From the NCBI RefSeq assembly GCF_028713855.1, contig NZ_JAQTNN010000009.1:1-64000 (forward strand): a stretch of DNA of 64,000 nucleotides. The letters are read 5' to 3'. The position numbers were made by a program, and so were the translations under genes. Positions 37,243-46,454 of this stretch are shown here, one piece after another. The notes under the pieces are model-generated. The model searched no databases, was not told where the DNA came from, and worked only from the letters and a program-made list of their open reading frames with translations. The first letter of the stretch is position 1; every line of letters begins with the position of its first letter. The DNA comes from Sulfuricurvum sp. Its GTDB lineage: Bacteria > Campylobacterota > Campylobacteria > Campylobacterales > Sulfurimonadaceae.

Positions 37243-37281
37243 TGTTGACATTGTCCACATTTAATGTTAACATTGTCAACA
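37243..37281. promoter_or_regulatory. Two tandem TetR operator dyads
   Basis: TGTTGACA-T-TGTCCACA (37243-37259) and TGTTAACA-T-TGTCAACA (37265-37281) are two 17-bp dyads with one mismatch each. Their centres are 22 bp apart, two helical turns. They lie between the divergent regulator and efflux genes. Confidence 0.75.
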
Positions 37282-37302
37282 TATATTTTACCAAGGATAA
37301 TC

Positions 37303-38538
37303 ATGAGACATTTTGTTCTCCTTTCCTTCACCCTTTTGCCATTGATAGCCTCTGACCTCACATCTTTGCTCCCGAGTGCCAAAACAAATTTACGCGTTGA
37401 ATCCGCACGTCTGGAGATCAAGAAATCTCAAGAACAGCTTGATGAGGCTAAAACAGCCTATTTCCCAACGGTTACTGCAACGGCACTCTATAAGAAAAAA
37501 GATAAAGCACCCGCCTTCGAACCCAATAAAATCCAAGGTGCAGAACTAGGCGCTCAAATCAGCATCTTTGATGGATTTCGCCGTGAGGCGCTTCTCGATG
37601 CACTTCATGCATCAATGGCTTCAGCAACCCATTCGATGGCACAAGAAGAGCAAAATGTCCTTATGGAAACCATTGCGGCCTATTATGACTATCTCGATAC
37701 CCAAGACCGCTTGAGCGTTAATCAAGATAAAAAAAAGGAACTTCTCTCCGAAGTGCAACGGTACAAGATACTCGTACAAAATGATCTTGCCACGACCGAT
37801 ATTCTCAAATCGCTGATCGCATCGAAACTGGAAGCCGATTATGACGAACAAAATCTCAAAATGCTGCTTGAAAAACATCGTAAACATCTCGAACTCCTCA
37901 GTGCAACACCGATCCATGAGCCGCTTCAGTACCAAGAGCTTGCCATGCCAACATTGACGACGTTAGAGCGCCATGATCTGCAAAGTGATCAAGCAAATAT
38001 CGATATTTTACGTAATACCGAAGATCGTTATACCTATCTTCCCTCAATCACTCTTGAAGCAAAACACAAATACATGGAATACAGCGGCTACGATACTATG
38101 GGGGGGACCAATCTCCAACCCCTCAACCAAAACGAAATAACCGCCTCCCTTACCATGACCCTGTTCGATATGGGACGAATCGCAAAAGAGCGTGAACAAG
38201 CCCGTATCGATACCCTAAAAGCCAAAAATCTACTCGATTACAAAACCCAAAGTCTGAACAATGATGCCGATATCGCCCTCATGTCGATTCAAACTTCTCA
38301 ACATGCCTATGAAGCGGCCATTGCCGAAGAAGAAGCGCGCAGTGAAGCATTCGGTTTTATCAAGAAACGTTTTGAAGCGGGATTGGTCAATACAACGACC
38401 TATCTCAGTGAACTCACCAACCTTACCTATTCGCGTGCAAAAGTGCATAATGCACTCAATACCCTCCAAGTAGCAAAAGCCAGTGCCGCGTATGCCTATG
38501 GAATTGACCTTATAACACTAATCAAGGAGAAAAAATGA
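37303..38538 (+). CDS. TolC-family outer-membrane efflux protein
   Basis: This 411-residue protein has a signal peptide (MRHFVLLSFTLLPLIAS) and two long helical repeats typical of outer-membrane efflux channels. The ATG at 37303 follows AAGG at good spacing; the upstream ATG at 37264 would put the operator inside the gene. It is the first gene of a tripartite export operon with an adaptor and an RND pump, overlapping the adaptor by 4 bases. Confidence 0.88.
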   Translation: MRHFVLLSFTLLPLIASDLTSLLPSAKTNLRVESARLEIKKSQEQLDEAKTAYFPTVTATALYKKKDKAPAFEPNKIQGAELGAQISIFDGFRREALLDALHASMASATHSMAQEEQNVLMETIAAYYDYLDTQDRLSVNQDKKKELLSEVQRYKILVQNDLATTDILKSLIASKLEADYDEQNLKMLLEKHRKHLELLSATPIHEPLQYQELAMPTLTTLERHDLQSDQANIDILRNTEDRYTYLPSITLEAKHKYMEYSGYDTMGGTNLQPLNQNEITASLTMTLFDMGRIAKEREQARIDTLKAKNLLDYKTQSLNNDADIALMSIQTSQHAYEAAIAEEEARSEAFGFIKKRFEAGLVNTTTYLSELTNLTYSRAKVHNALNTLQVAKASAAYAYGIDLITLIKEKK

Positions 38539-39269
38539 AAATTATTTTGATATCAACACTAACCGCACTCTCTCTATGGGGCGATGTTTACGCCACATTT
38601 GAGGCCCAAGCCTATCGTGAAGCGTCACTGGGGATGAACGCGTCGGGGATTGTTAAAAATCTCTCCGTTCAAACAGGTGATCACGTCAAAAAAGGCTCAT
38701 TCCTTCTTGAACTTGACAGCACCGAAGAACAGCTCTCGCTGAAAATGGCTAAAGCTGATTTAGAATCACTCACCAAAGAGTGTAAATTTTTGAGTGATCA
38801 ATACGTACGATATGAAAAAAGTGCACAAGTATTCGATAAAAATACCCTCGATAAACTCAAATCCGAATTGGACGCAAAACTTTCACAAAAAGAACGAACC
38901 CGATTATCGGTCGCTTATGCCGAACAAAAACTCTCCAAAATGCGCCTTACCGCTCCGTTTGCAGGAAGTATTTCTGAAAAAAATATAGAGATAGGGGATA
39001 TGGTCTCTTCCATGGGAGGAACGCCGCTGTTTAAACTCATCAGCGATCAAACCAAACTCCTTATCCAGTACGATTCCAAATTCGGCTCACAAGTGAAGGT
39101 AGGGGATCATTTTTGCAGTTCTATCGATGGTAAATCAACGGGTAAATGTTCAAAAATCGTAAAAATTTATCCCACAATTAATACTAAAAACCGTCAAATG
39201 ACTGCTGAAGCTGATGCGTTGGGTCTCCGTCCCGGTACGTTCGGCGACGGCATAATCATGGCGAAATAG
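38535..39269 (+). CDS. RND efflux membrane-fusion (periplasmic adaptor) protein
   Basis: This 244-residue adaptor has an N-terminal signal (MKIILISTLTALSLWGD), a biotinyl-lipoyl-like half (VQTGDHVKKGSFLLELDS), a helical hairpin (about 75-130), and the return half (MRLTAPFAGSISEKNIEIGD MVSS region). A beta-barrel domain follows. It is shorter than the usual 350-400 residues, with a reduced membrane-proximal domain. It connects the RND pump to the TolC-like channel. The start overlaps the TolC stop (ATGA), so translation is coupled. Confidence 0.9.
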   Translation: MKIILISTLTALSLWGDVYATFEAQAYREASLGMNASGIVKNLSVQTGDHVKKGSFLLELDSTEEQLSLKMAKADLESLTKECKFLSDQYVRYEKSAQVFDKNTLDKLKSELDAKLSQKERTRLSVAYAEQKLSKMRLTAPFAGSISEKNIEIGDMVSSMGGTPLFKLISDQTKLLIQYDSKFGSQVKVGDHFCSSIDGKSTGKCSKIVKIYPTINTKNRQMTAEADALGLRPGTFGDGIIMAK

Positions 39270-39277
39270 GGATCATT

Positions 39278-42200
39278 ATGCATAAAATCGCCATTACCCG
39301 CCCTATCACAACCATCATGTTCGCCCTCACCCTGATCTTTTTCGGGCTGGTCGAACGTGGTGATATGCCATCCGCGCTCTACCCCAACGTCGATTTTCCG
39401 ATTGTCATCGTCACCACTACCTACAAAGGGGCAAATGCCGATATCGTAGAGAGTAAGGTAAGTGACAAGATCGAAGAAGCAGTGAGCGGTATATCAGGAC
39501 TCGATACCCTCAGCTCCGACAGTTCTAAAGGTATCAGTGTCGTCGTCGCCCAGTTTAAACTTTCCAAAGACCTCGATGAAGCGGTCAATGACGTCCGCGA
39601 TAAAGTCTCCAGTATTCAACTGCCCAATGAAGTCGATAAACCCTCCGTCGATAAATATTCGATCACCTCTTCTCCTGTTATTACCCTATTTTTAGCAGGT
39701 AGCGACACCCAGAAGGTGATGAAACACGCTGATGAGATTCTCAAACCCCGCTTACAGCGCATCGAAGGCGTAGGAGGTGTAACGGTCGCCGGTTTACGCA
39801 AAAAGCAGATCCGAATCACACCTGATCCGGCACTTCTTGCCAAATATTCTCTCACAATGAGCGATCTAACCAACCTTATCCGTACACAAAACATCCGTAT
39901 GGATGGAGGAAAAACGGTTGATCCCAAGCACGAGTTCCAAATTCTAATCGATAACGACAGCAAAACAGTAGAAGCTTTATCTGGACTTCGGATACGCGAA
40001 GGATTGAATTTAGGCGATGTGGCTACGGTCAGTGATACGCTAGCCGAAGAGCGTAGTTTTGCGTCATTGGATGGAAAATCGGGCGTTTTACTGATGGTCA
40101 AAAAGATGACCGGTGCCAATGATATCGCCATCGCCGATGCCGTACGTTCTGGGCTCCCTGCCCTCTCAGCGTTAGAGCCGACGATGACACTTACTCCCTT
40201 GCAAGATACGACAGGATATATCCGTGATACCCTCGATGGTGTTCAGTTCGACCTTATATTAGGTTCCATTCTCGCCTCACTCGTCATCTTTTTGTTCTTA
40301 CGCAACTTCACCCTCACTCTAATTGCCGCTGTTTCGCTTCCAGTATCCATTTTCGGGGTATTCGCAATCATGGGATGGAGCGGTCAAACCTTCAACCTCC
40401 TCACCCTCACCGCCCTCACCCTCGCCATCGGAATCATCATTGATGATGCTATCGTCGTGATCGAAAACATCTTCAAACGGCTCGAAGCGGGACGCGATCG
40501 TATTAATGCCGCCATCGAAGGGGTAAATGAGATCATATTCTCCATCGTCGCGATCTCCTCCATGCTCCTCGCTGTTTTCGTACCCGTCGCTAAAATGAGT
40601 GGGATAGTAGGACGTTTCTTTACCAGTTTCGGGGTAACAATCATCGCCGCTATTGGAGTATCATTCGTCATCGCCGTGACTCTCATCCCGATGATCGCTT
40701 CCCAAATCGCCAAAGGAGAACACAGCCGCTTTTATCACAGAACAGAGTTTTTCTTTGTCCGCATGGAAGAGATCTACCGTTCTCTCATCCTGAGCGTTTT
40801 GAAACACAAAAAGACCACTCTCTTTAGTGCATTAGGTATTTTCATCGTCTCCATCATCCTATCAGGAACACTAGGGATGGTATTCATGCCTAAAGAGGAC
40901 AAAAGCCAGTTCGACATCACCCTAAAAGCTCCTGTCGGAACCAGCATCGGCGGTATGAAACAGCTCTCTCTCGACGTTCAGCACCGTATCGCAAAAATTG
41001 CCGAAGTGGAATACTGTACCCTCTACGTCGGACGGGGAAATGATCAAAAAGCGAACGAATCGGCACTTTACGTCCGTCTCAAACCACTTCATCAGCGTGA
41101 ACGGAGCCAAAGCGACGTGATGAAAGAGATCCGCTCGATGTTGAATAGTTTAAAAGGATTCACGATGACCAGTGTTACTGAAGTAAACGACATCGGAGGC
41201 TATGAGATCAACACTCCGTATCAAGTGATCCTCAAAGCCCAAAATATGGACGATGCGGAAGCATCAGCTCAAAAACTGATGAAACTGCTCAAAAGTATTG
41301 AGGGGACAACGGATGTTCAAAGCAACATTCAGCCTAAAGCACCACAGCTAAGCATCACCGTCCTCACCCAAAACGCCACACGTCTGGGAGTCAACGTCGA
41401 TGATATCGCCCGTATCGTTGCCAGCGCCTATTCTGGGGATGGAACCATCACCTTTATCCGTGAACGGGGTAAAGAGTACGATGTGGTAATGCGTCTAGAT
41501 GATACCAAACGCGAAAATATCGAAGCACTTAACACTTTGAATGTCCGTACCTCTTCAGGGATTACCGTGCCGCTCTCGGCAGTGGTATCAATCACCCAGA
41601 GTTACGCACCAACCACGATCAAACGGTTCGACCGTCTCAAAAAAGTGATCGTCGGTTCCGATATTACCAAAGCCCTCCCGCTCGATAAACTCGTCAAAAT
41701 CGTCAATGAGCGTCAAAACGAGTGGTTAGGCAAAGGAGTAGCCTATGAACTCGACGGCGATGCCAAACATATGCAAGAGAGTAACGAAGCGTTCGGCGTG
41801 GCTATCGGTGCAGCCCTCGTGATGATCTATCTCATCCTCGCCGCATTGTACGAATCACCTCTTCAGCCGCTCATCATCATGAGTGCATTGCCACTGAGCT
41901 TTACAGGGGCATTTATCGGTCTGTGGGCGGCAGGGATGAATATGTCGCTCTTTAGTATGATGGGATTGATGCTCCTGCTCGGACTGGTAGGGAAAAACTC
42001 CACCCTCGTCGTCGATGCCGCAAACCGCCTCTTGGAGTCAGGGAAACCTCTCGATGAAGCGATCGTGGAAGCAGGACTCTCACGTCTACGCCCTATTTTG
42101 ATGACGACGACGGCCATGTGTTTCGGGATGCTCCCCCTAGCCCTCTCCGTCGGTGAAGGCTCAGGAGTCAAAGGGCCGATGGGGGTTGCCGTCATCTGTG

Positions 42201-42307
42201 GACTATTGCTATCAACACTGACCAGTCTCCTCGTTGTACCGGCACTCTACAAAGCCCTTGCACCGTTGGATGCGAAAATTCGTAAGCTTTATACGATTAA
42301 AAAATAG
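39278..42307 (+). CDS. RND-family efflux transporter (HAE1/AcrB type)
   Basis: This 1009-residue inner-membrane pump has the RND layout: a first transmembrane helix at residues 9-27, a large periplasmic loop, helices 2-6 from about 330, helix 7 near 515, a second loop, and helices 8-12 from about 845. Conserved TM4 acidic residues are present (AIGIIIDDAIVVIEN), needed for proton relay. The proton-driven pump exports hydrophobic or toxic compounds with the adaptor and channel encoded just upstream; the substrate cannot be told from the sequence. Regulation by the divergent TetR protein is likely. Confidence 0.93.
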   Translation: MHKIAITRPITTIMFALTLIFFGLVERGDMPSALYPNVDFPIVIVTTTYKGANADIVESKVSDKIEEAVSGISGLDTLSSDSSKGISVVVAQFKLSKDLDEAVNDVRDKVSSIQLPNEVDKPSVDKYSITSSPVITLFLAGSDTQKVMKHADEILKPRLQRIEGVGGVTVAGLRKKQIRITPDPALLAKYSLTMSDLTNLIRTQNIRMDGGKTVDPKHEFQILIDNDSKTVEALSGLRIREGLNLGDVATVSDTLAEERSFASLDGKSGVLLMVKKMTGANDIAIADAVRSGLPALSALEPTMTLTPLQDTTGYIRDTLDGVQFDLILGSILASLVIFLFLRNFTLTLIAAVSLPVSIFGVFAIMGWSGQTFNLLTLTALTLAIGIIIDDAIVVIENIFKRLEAGRDRINAAIEGVNEIIFSIVAISSMLLAVFVPVAKMSGIVGRFFTSFGVTIIAAIGVSFVIAVTLIPMIASQIAKGEHSRFYHRTEFFFVRMEEIYRSLILSVLKHKKTTLFSALGIFIVSIILSGTLGMVFMPKEDKSQFDITLKAPVGTSIGGMKQLSLDVQHRIAKIAEVEYCTLYVGRGNDQKANESALYVRLKPLHQRERSQSDVMKEIRSMLNSLKGFTMTSVTEVNDIGGYEINTPYQVILKAQNMDDAEASAQKLMKLLKSIEGTTDVQSNIQPKAPQLSITVLTQNATRLGVNVDDIARIVASAYSGDGTITFIRERGKEYDVVMRLDDTKRENIEALNTLNVRTSSGITVPLSAVVSITQSYAPTTIKRFDRLKKVIVGSDITKALPLDKLVKIVNERQNEWLGKGVAYELDGDAKHMQESNEAFGVAIGAALVMIYLILAALYESPLQPLIIMSALPLSFTGAFIGLWAAGMNMSLFSMMGLMLLLGLVGKNSTLVVDAANRLLESGKPLDEAIVEAGLSRLRPILMTTTAMCFGMLPLALSVGEGSGVKGPMGVAVICGLLLSTLTSLLVVPALYKALAPLDAKIRKLYTIKK

Positions 42308-42317
42308 TTCTCTCGTC

Positions 42318-42337
42318 ATTCCCGCGAAGGCGGGAAT
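42318..42337. repeat. Short palindromic repeat of the ATTCCCGC type
   Basis: ATTCCCGC-GAAG-GCGGGAAT is a perfect 8-bp stem-loop, flanked by CGTC and CCAG. Sequences of this form occur as dispersed palindromic repeats in many bacteria. It may also end the efflux operon transcript. Confidence 0.6.
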
Positions 42338-42366
42338 CCAGCTTCTATACATTATTTTCAAAATTA

Positions 42367-42395
42367 TTCCCATTTTGGGAAATATACGTTATACT
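42367..42395 (+). promoter_or_regulatory. higBA promoter with operator palindrome
   Basis: TTCCCA-TTT-TGGGAA (42367-42381) is a perfect palindrome covering the -35 region. TATACT (42390-42395) is a -10 box, and the ATG follows 8 bases after it without a ribosome-binding site, suggesting a leaderless message. HigA binding is inferred. Confidence 0.55.
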
Positions 42396-42402
42396 TCTTC
42401 CC

Positions 42403-42696
42403 ATGAGAGTCATCACAAAACGGACATTACTCGATTTCTGGGAAAAACACCCTGACGCACTGAGTCCACTCAGCGCATGGTACGCCGAAGCGGTAAAAGC
42501 ACAGTGGTCAATACCGCAGGATATAAAAGCCCAGTATAAAACGGCGAGTTTTTTAGGGGATAACCGTGTCGTTTTTAACATCGGCGGAAATAAATATCGT
42601 TTGATCGTAAAGATTAACTATCCCTATGGAACCGTCTATATCCGTTTTATCGGTACGCATGCCGAATATGACAAAATTAAAGCAGAGGAGATTTAA
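42403..42696 (+). CDS. higB: HigB-type mRNA interferase toxin
   Basis: This 97-residue protein matches the HigB_toxin family from its first residues (MRVITKRTLLDFWEKHPDA) through KTASFLGDNRVVFNIGGNKY and YIRFIGTHAEYDKI. It should cut mRNA at the ribosome. The toxin gene precedes the antitoxin gene, the reversed order typical of higBA. The ATG at 42403 is secure from the family start but has no Shine-Dalgarno sequence. Confidence 0.92.
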   Translation: MRVITKRTLLDFWEKHPDALSPLSAWYAEAVKAQWSIPQDIKAQYKTASFLGDNRVVFNIGGNKYRLIVKINYPYGTVYIRFIGTHAEYDKIKAEEI

Positions 42697-42697
42697 G

Positions 42698-43051
42698 ATG
42701 AATATTTTTCCAATCCGAACTGAAGCCGATTATGAAAAAGCACTGTCGCGTATCGAAATGCTGATGGATGCTGAGTTCAACACACCCGAAGGGGATGAAC
42801 TCGATATTTTGACAACACTTGTCGAGAATTACGAAGCCAAACATTTCCCAATTCCCCAATGTGACCCTATAGAGGCAATTCGCTTTCGAATGGAGCAGAT
42901 GGGATTAGAGGCTAAAGATTTGACCCCGATTATCGGTTCACGTTCCAAAGTTTCTGAAGTACTAAACCATAAACGTCAACTCTCTATCTCGATGATTCGT
43001 AATTTACACGCTCGGTTGAATCTCCCTTATGAATCTTTGATCGGCGCGTAA
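42698..43051 (+). CDS. higA: HigA antitoxin, XRE-family
   Basis: This 117-residue protein has an N-terminal segment that wraps the toxin (MNIFPIRTEADYEKALSRIE) and a C-terminal XRE helix-turn-helix (LEAKDLTPIIGSRSKVSEVL). It should neutralise HigB and repress the pair by binding the palindrome upstream of higB. The ATG at 42698 follows GAGGAG, one base after the higB stop. Confidence 0.92.
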   Translation: MNIFPIRTEADYEKALSRIEMLMDAEFNTPEGDELDILTTLVENYEAKHFPIPQCDPIEAIRFRMEQMGLEAKDLTPIIGSRSKVSEVLNHKRQLSISMIRNLHARLNLPYESLIGA

Positions 43052-43060
43052 CAAATTTAC

Positions 43061-43975
43061 ATGACCTTAGACGATTTACACCGCCTCTTACGTACCAATG
43101 CTAGTACTGTAACCGAAGAATACACCCGTCTGTTTCACGGACGGGGAAATACCTATAGTGGATACCGTTTTCTCACCGTGGACAGCGTAGATAAAGTTCT
43201 CTTTGCCGTCTTGTTTGACACAAACGATGAGGAAGAAGCAATGATGTCAATGCTACGTGATTTCTATGCCTCTGAGGGCAAATGGAAAGCTCTCGCTGTA
43301 CAACAGCGTTATCTTCCCTCATCTCCAACAACCGTTATAGAGGGTGAATTACCCTTAGAGACTTATGCCATCGAAAACGGACTCAAATATCACGTCAATT
43401 TTCAAAGTGCCCAAAACATCGGATTTTTCCCTGATATGAAAATCGGACGGGACTTCATTCGAATACATGCAAAAGAGAAAAAAGTTTTAAACCTCTTCTC
43501 CTACACCTGCTCGTTCTCGGTTGTCGCAATCGAAGCGGGAGCGCACTCGGTTGTTAACGTCGATATGAACAAAAATGTTCTCACTATTGGTCGGGAAAAC
43601 CACCGCCTTAATGGACTCGATACGAAAAAAGCAGCATTCATGCCCTACAATATCCTCAAATCATGGAGCCGAATCCGAAAAGCGGGACCGTATGATCTGA
43701 TCATCATCGATCCCCCTAGCTTCCAAAAAGGCTCATTCGCCGCCACAAGTGATTATGAGAAGATTATCCGCAGACTCCATGAGTTCGCCGCGCAGGAGTG
43801 TATCGTTTTGTCAGCGCTCAACGCTCCCGAGTTAGAGAGTGAGTTTATCAAGGCTCTTTTCCGTGAAAATGCCCCTGATTTTCAATACATCGAACGATTA
43901 CAAAATAGGGAGAGCTTTCCCGAAATAGAGGAAGAACGAAGTCTGAAAAATCTAATTTTTAGAAAAAGTCTCTAA
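43061..43975 (+). CDS. RlmI-like SAM-dependent rRNA methyltransferase
   Basis: This 304-residue class I methyltransferase of the RlmI/YccW group has the AdoMet-binding motif (VLNLFSYTCSFSVVAIEAGA), an acidic loop (VNVDMNKN) and the catalytic IIIDPPSFQKG. RlmI methylates C5 of a 23S rRNA cytosine, and related proteins share this arrangement. The N-terminal PUA domain of RlmI is absent, so the exact target is not certain. It starts 9 bases after higA. Confidence 0.8.
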   Translation: MTLDDLHRLLRTNASTVTEEYTRLFHGRGNTYSGYRFLTVDSVDKVLFAVLFDTNDEEEAMMSMLRDFYASEGKWKALAVQQRYLPSSPTTVIEGELPLETYAIENGLKYHVNFQSAQNIGFFPDMKIGRDFIRIHAKEKKVLNLFSYTCSFSVVAIEAGAHSVVNVDMNKNVLTIGRENHRLNGLDTKKAAFMPYNILKSWSRIRKAGPYDLIIIDPPSFQKGSFAATSDYEKIIRRLHEFAAQECIVLSALNAPELESEFIKALFRENAPDFQYIERLQNRESFPEIEEERSLKNLIFRKSL

Positions 43976-43984
43976 GATTGATCT

Positions 43985-45061
43985 TCAATCGCATTGCAAA
44001 GCAGGATAATCCAAATACCCTTTTTCATCCTGCGTATAAAAACTGGCCGGGTCAGGGGTATTTAATTCAGAATTGCTTTTAAACCGTTCCGGAAGATCCG
44101 GATTAGCTAAAAAGAGTACGGCAAAAGCAACTGCATCGGCTAGGCCGTTTTGAATTGACATATTACCCCTCTCCAGAGTGTAACCGCCATTCGCAATCAA
44201 AATACCGTTATATGCCTCTCTAAGAACACTCAGTTCAACAACATTTGCACCGTGTCGGATGTCACCTTCGAGTGCATCAATAATATGCAGATACGCTAAA
44301 TTAAACGAATTGAGTTTTTCACAGATGTAAGAAAAATGACTCTGAGGATCGGAATCTTTCATATCGTTAAATGTGCCGCTGGGAGAGAGTCGCACACCTG
44401 TTTTGTCTGAACCGATAGCGGCACAAATCCCTTCTACAATTTCAAAAAGGAACCGAGCTCTGTTTTCGACACAACCCCCATAGGCATCTTCTCTATCATT
44501 GGTTCCGTCACGCAAAAACTGATCGATCAGATAACCGTTAGCCCCATGGATTTCCACACCGTCGAATCCTGCTTCTATCGCATTTTTCGCACCTGTTACA
44601 TAGTCTTGTACAACACTTTTAATCTCATCAATGCTAAGAGCATGCGGTGTAACAAACTCTTTCATCCCATCATAGGTATAGATACTGCCGGCAGGTTTAA
44701 TGGCAGATGGAGCAACGGGGAGTTCACCGTTATGAAATGCAGGATGAGAGATTCGCCCGACATGCCAAAGCTGCAAGAATATTATCCCCCCTTTCTCATG
44801 TACCGCCTTGGTTACTTGTTTCCATCCTTCTATTTGCTCAGAGGTATGAATACCGGGCGTATAAGGATATCCGATACCCTTTGTCGAAATCTGAGTCGCT
44901 TCGGTGATGATGAGTCCGGCTGATGCTCTTTGGGCATAATAGCGAGCCATCATATCGTTTGGAACATTGTTATAAACACTTCGGCACCGTGTCATCGGTG
45001 CCATAAATATTCGATTTCGCAAATGGTAATTACCGATTTTTATAGGTGCAAGTAAATTCAT
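43985..45061 (-). CDS. Old yellow enzyme-family alkene reductase
   Basis: This 358-residue FMN TIM-barrel protein is of the NemA/OYE type. It begins at the ATG at 45061 with GAGGAG 6 bases upstream, giving LLAPIKIGNYHLRNRIFMAP. The active-site segment EIHGANGYLIDQFL and QLWHVGRISHP are present. It reduces activated C=C bonds such as those in quinones, N-ethylmaleimide or reactive enals using NAD(P)H. Downstream of DUF2798 and HxlR genes on the same strand, it fits an electrophile-detoxification set. Confidence 0.92.
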   Translation of the reverse strand: MNLLAPIKIGNYHLRNRIFMAPMTRCRSVYNNVPNDMMARYYAQRASAGLIITEATQISTKGIGYPYTPGIHTSEQIEGWKQVTKAVHEKGGIIFLQLWHVGRISHPAFHNGELPVAPSAIKPAGSIYTYDGMKEFVTPHALSIDEIKSVVQDYVTGAKNAIEAGFDGVEIHGANGYLIDQFLRDGTNDREDAYGGCVENRARFLFEIVEGICAAIGSDKTGVRLSPSGTFNDMKDSDPQSHFSYICEKLNSFNLAYLHIIDALEGDIRHGANVVELSVLREAYNGILIANGGYTLERGNMSIQNGLADAVAFAVLFLANPDLPERFKSNSELNTPDPASFYTQDEKGYLDYPALQCD

Positions 45062-45163
45062 AACCAACTCCTCATAAGATATGAAGGTCATTATTTCACA
45101 ATAGGATTTAAACAATAATGAATAATATTTAGTAATTTTACTATGAAATGAAATAATACTCTT

Positions 45164-45391
45164 TTAAGGCTTCGCCGCAATCTTCATCGCCAATTTACGG
45201 GCAAATGGAAATACGAGTAGAATCGTCGGAAACGCGATAGCATAGGCAACTAGCCAAGCATGAATCCATATTCCGACAAACCCGTGAACAAATCCTAGAT
45301 TGATGAATGTGATCGCCCCCGACATGATAAAACTCATAAAACCAGAGAGCAATGCCGCTTGTACTTGATGAAGATATTTAACTGAAACCAT
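45164..45391 (-). CDS. DUF2798 small membrane protein
   Basis: This 75-residue protein has two transmembrane helices (about 13-33 and 45-66, SFIMSGAITFINLGF and WLVAYAIAFPTILLVFPFAR), the signature of the DUF2798 family. The start at 45391 (MVSVKYLHQ) is preceded by AAAGGG. It lies 10 bases after hxlR in one unit. The family is often located next to HxlR-type regulators; the function is unknown. Confidence 0.8.
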   Translation of the reverse strand: MVSVKYLHQVQAALLSGFMSFIMSGAITFINLGFVHGFVGIWIHAWLVAYAIAFPTILLVFPFARKLAMKIAAKP

Positions 45392-45401
45392 ATTTTTCCC
45401 T

Positions 45402-45755
45402 TTATTTACTGCTGCACGCGATTGTAATATTGTTATCATGCGCATAAATAACACCCCACTCGATCATCATGTCGAGAATCGGACGTAGTGCTTCACCGTG
45501 CGGGGTAAGACTGTACTCAACTTTCGGCGGTATCTGTTCATAGATCACACGACTAACTAGTCCATTGTCTTCCATCTCACGAAGCTGCTGAGTGAGCATC
45601 TTTTGGGTTATACGTGGCATTAGACGGAGCATTTCGCCGTTACGAAGTACCTTTTGTTCAAGTAAGTGCCATAGGATCAGCCCCTTCCATTTCCCGCCGA
45701 TAAGCTCGATAGTAAGTTCAAATGGGCAATTAAAACGTATTTCGTCTTTCTTCAC
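45402..45755 (-). CDS. HxlR-family redox/electrophile-responsive regulator
   Basis: This 117-residue winged-helix protein starts with GTG at 45755 after AAAGGT. It has the HxlR core (LIGGKWKGLILWHLL, RITQKMLTQQLREMEDNGLV) and a conserved N-terminal Cys (C10, FNCPFE), which in YodB and HypR senses quinones and disulfide stress. It is divergent from the mdaB-nitroreductase-adh operon and upstream of DUF2798 and OYE, so it probably controls all of them. Confidence 0.92.
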   Translation of the reverse strand: MKKDEIRFNCPFELTIELIGGKWKGLILWHLLEQKVLRNGEMLRLMPRITQKMLTQQLREMEDNGLVSRVIYEQIPPKVEYSLTPHGEALRPILDMMIEWGVIYAHDNNITIACSSK

Positions 45756-45761
45756 TAGTTA

Positions 45762-45824
45762 CCTTTTAGTATGTACAGTACTTTTTAGTACGTTCTTGAC
45801 TTAAAATACTGTATTATATAAAAT
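45762..45824 (+). promoter_or_regulatory. Promoter of mdaB operon with candidate HxlR sites
   Basis: TTGACT (45796-45801), a 17-bp spacer and TAAAAT (45819-45824) form a good sigma-70 promoter. Just upstream, CTTTTAGTATGTAC and CTTTTTAGTACGTTC are imperfect direct repeats that include GTAC-based palindromes, likely regulator sites. Confidence 0.6.
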
Positions 45825-45854
45825 CTCACCTGATATAACTTTGAAGGGTTAGCT

Positions 45855-46445
45855 ATGAAACGCGTATTGTTATTAAATCTGCATCAAAAATATGAAGGAA
45901 TTGCCAATGGCAATTTAACAAAAGATCTTCTAAATGAGGCAAAAACTTTCTTTCTAGAAAACGGTTATGAAGTCAAGGAAACTAATATTGATAGTGGATA
46001 TAATGTAACTGAAGAGGTGGAAAAATTCAAATGGGCTGATCTCTTTTTTGTACAATCCCCTGTCTATTGGATGGGATTACCGTGGCTGGGTAAAAAGTAC
46101 ATTGATGAGATTTTCTCAGCTGGGGTAAATACGGTCACCTATATCAATGACGGTCGAAGCCAAAGTGATCCATCCAAAACCTATGGAAGCGGCGGTTTAA
46201 TGAGTGAAAAACGATACATGCTCAGTTTTACCTATAACTGCCCGAAAAGTGAATTTGATAATCCGCAAGGTTTTTTTAATGGATTGAGTTTGGATGAAGC
46301 TAATGTAGGGCTTCATAAAACTTTCCAATTTTGCGGCGTTAAACCGTATGCAAGTTTCTCCGTGCATGATGTCTATAAATCAGAATTTGATATAAACAGT
46401 GTCCTACACGGATTAAATCACCATTTAAACCAAACAATACAATAA
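45855..46445 (+). CDS. mdaB: MdaB-like NAD(P)H quinone reductase
   Basis: This 196-residue flavodoxin-fold protein matches MdaB: the N-terminal LLLNLHQKYEGIANGNL phosphate-binding region, FVQSPVYWMGLPWLGKKYID and TYGSGGLMS. It carries out two-electron quinone reduction, protecting from quinones and oxidative stress, as known for Helicobacter MdaB. It is first in an operon with a nitroreductase and alcohol dehydrogenase, under the HxlR-linked promoter. Confidence 0.9.
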   Translation: MKRVLLLNLHQKYEGIANGNLTKDLLNEAKTFFLENGYEVKETNIDSGYNVTEEVEKFKWADLFFVQSPVYWMGLPWLGKKYIDEIFSAGVNTVTYINDGRSQSDPSKTYGSGGLMSEKRYMLSFTYNCPKSEFDNPQGFFNGLSLDEANVGLHKTFQFCGVKPYASFSVHDVYKSEFDINSVLHGLNHHLNQTIQ

Positions 46446-46454
46446 GGATTTTCC

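Noticed and set aside
42318..42337. CRISPR-like repeat
   Set aside because: It is a single palindromic unit without spacing or repetition; no CRISPR array was seen in the window.
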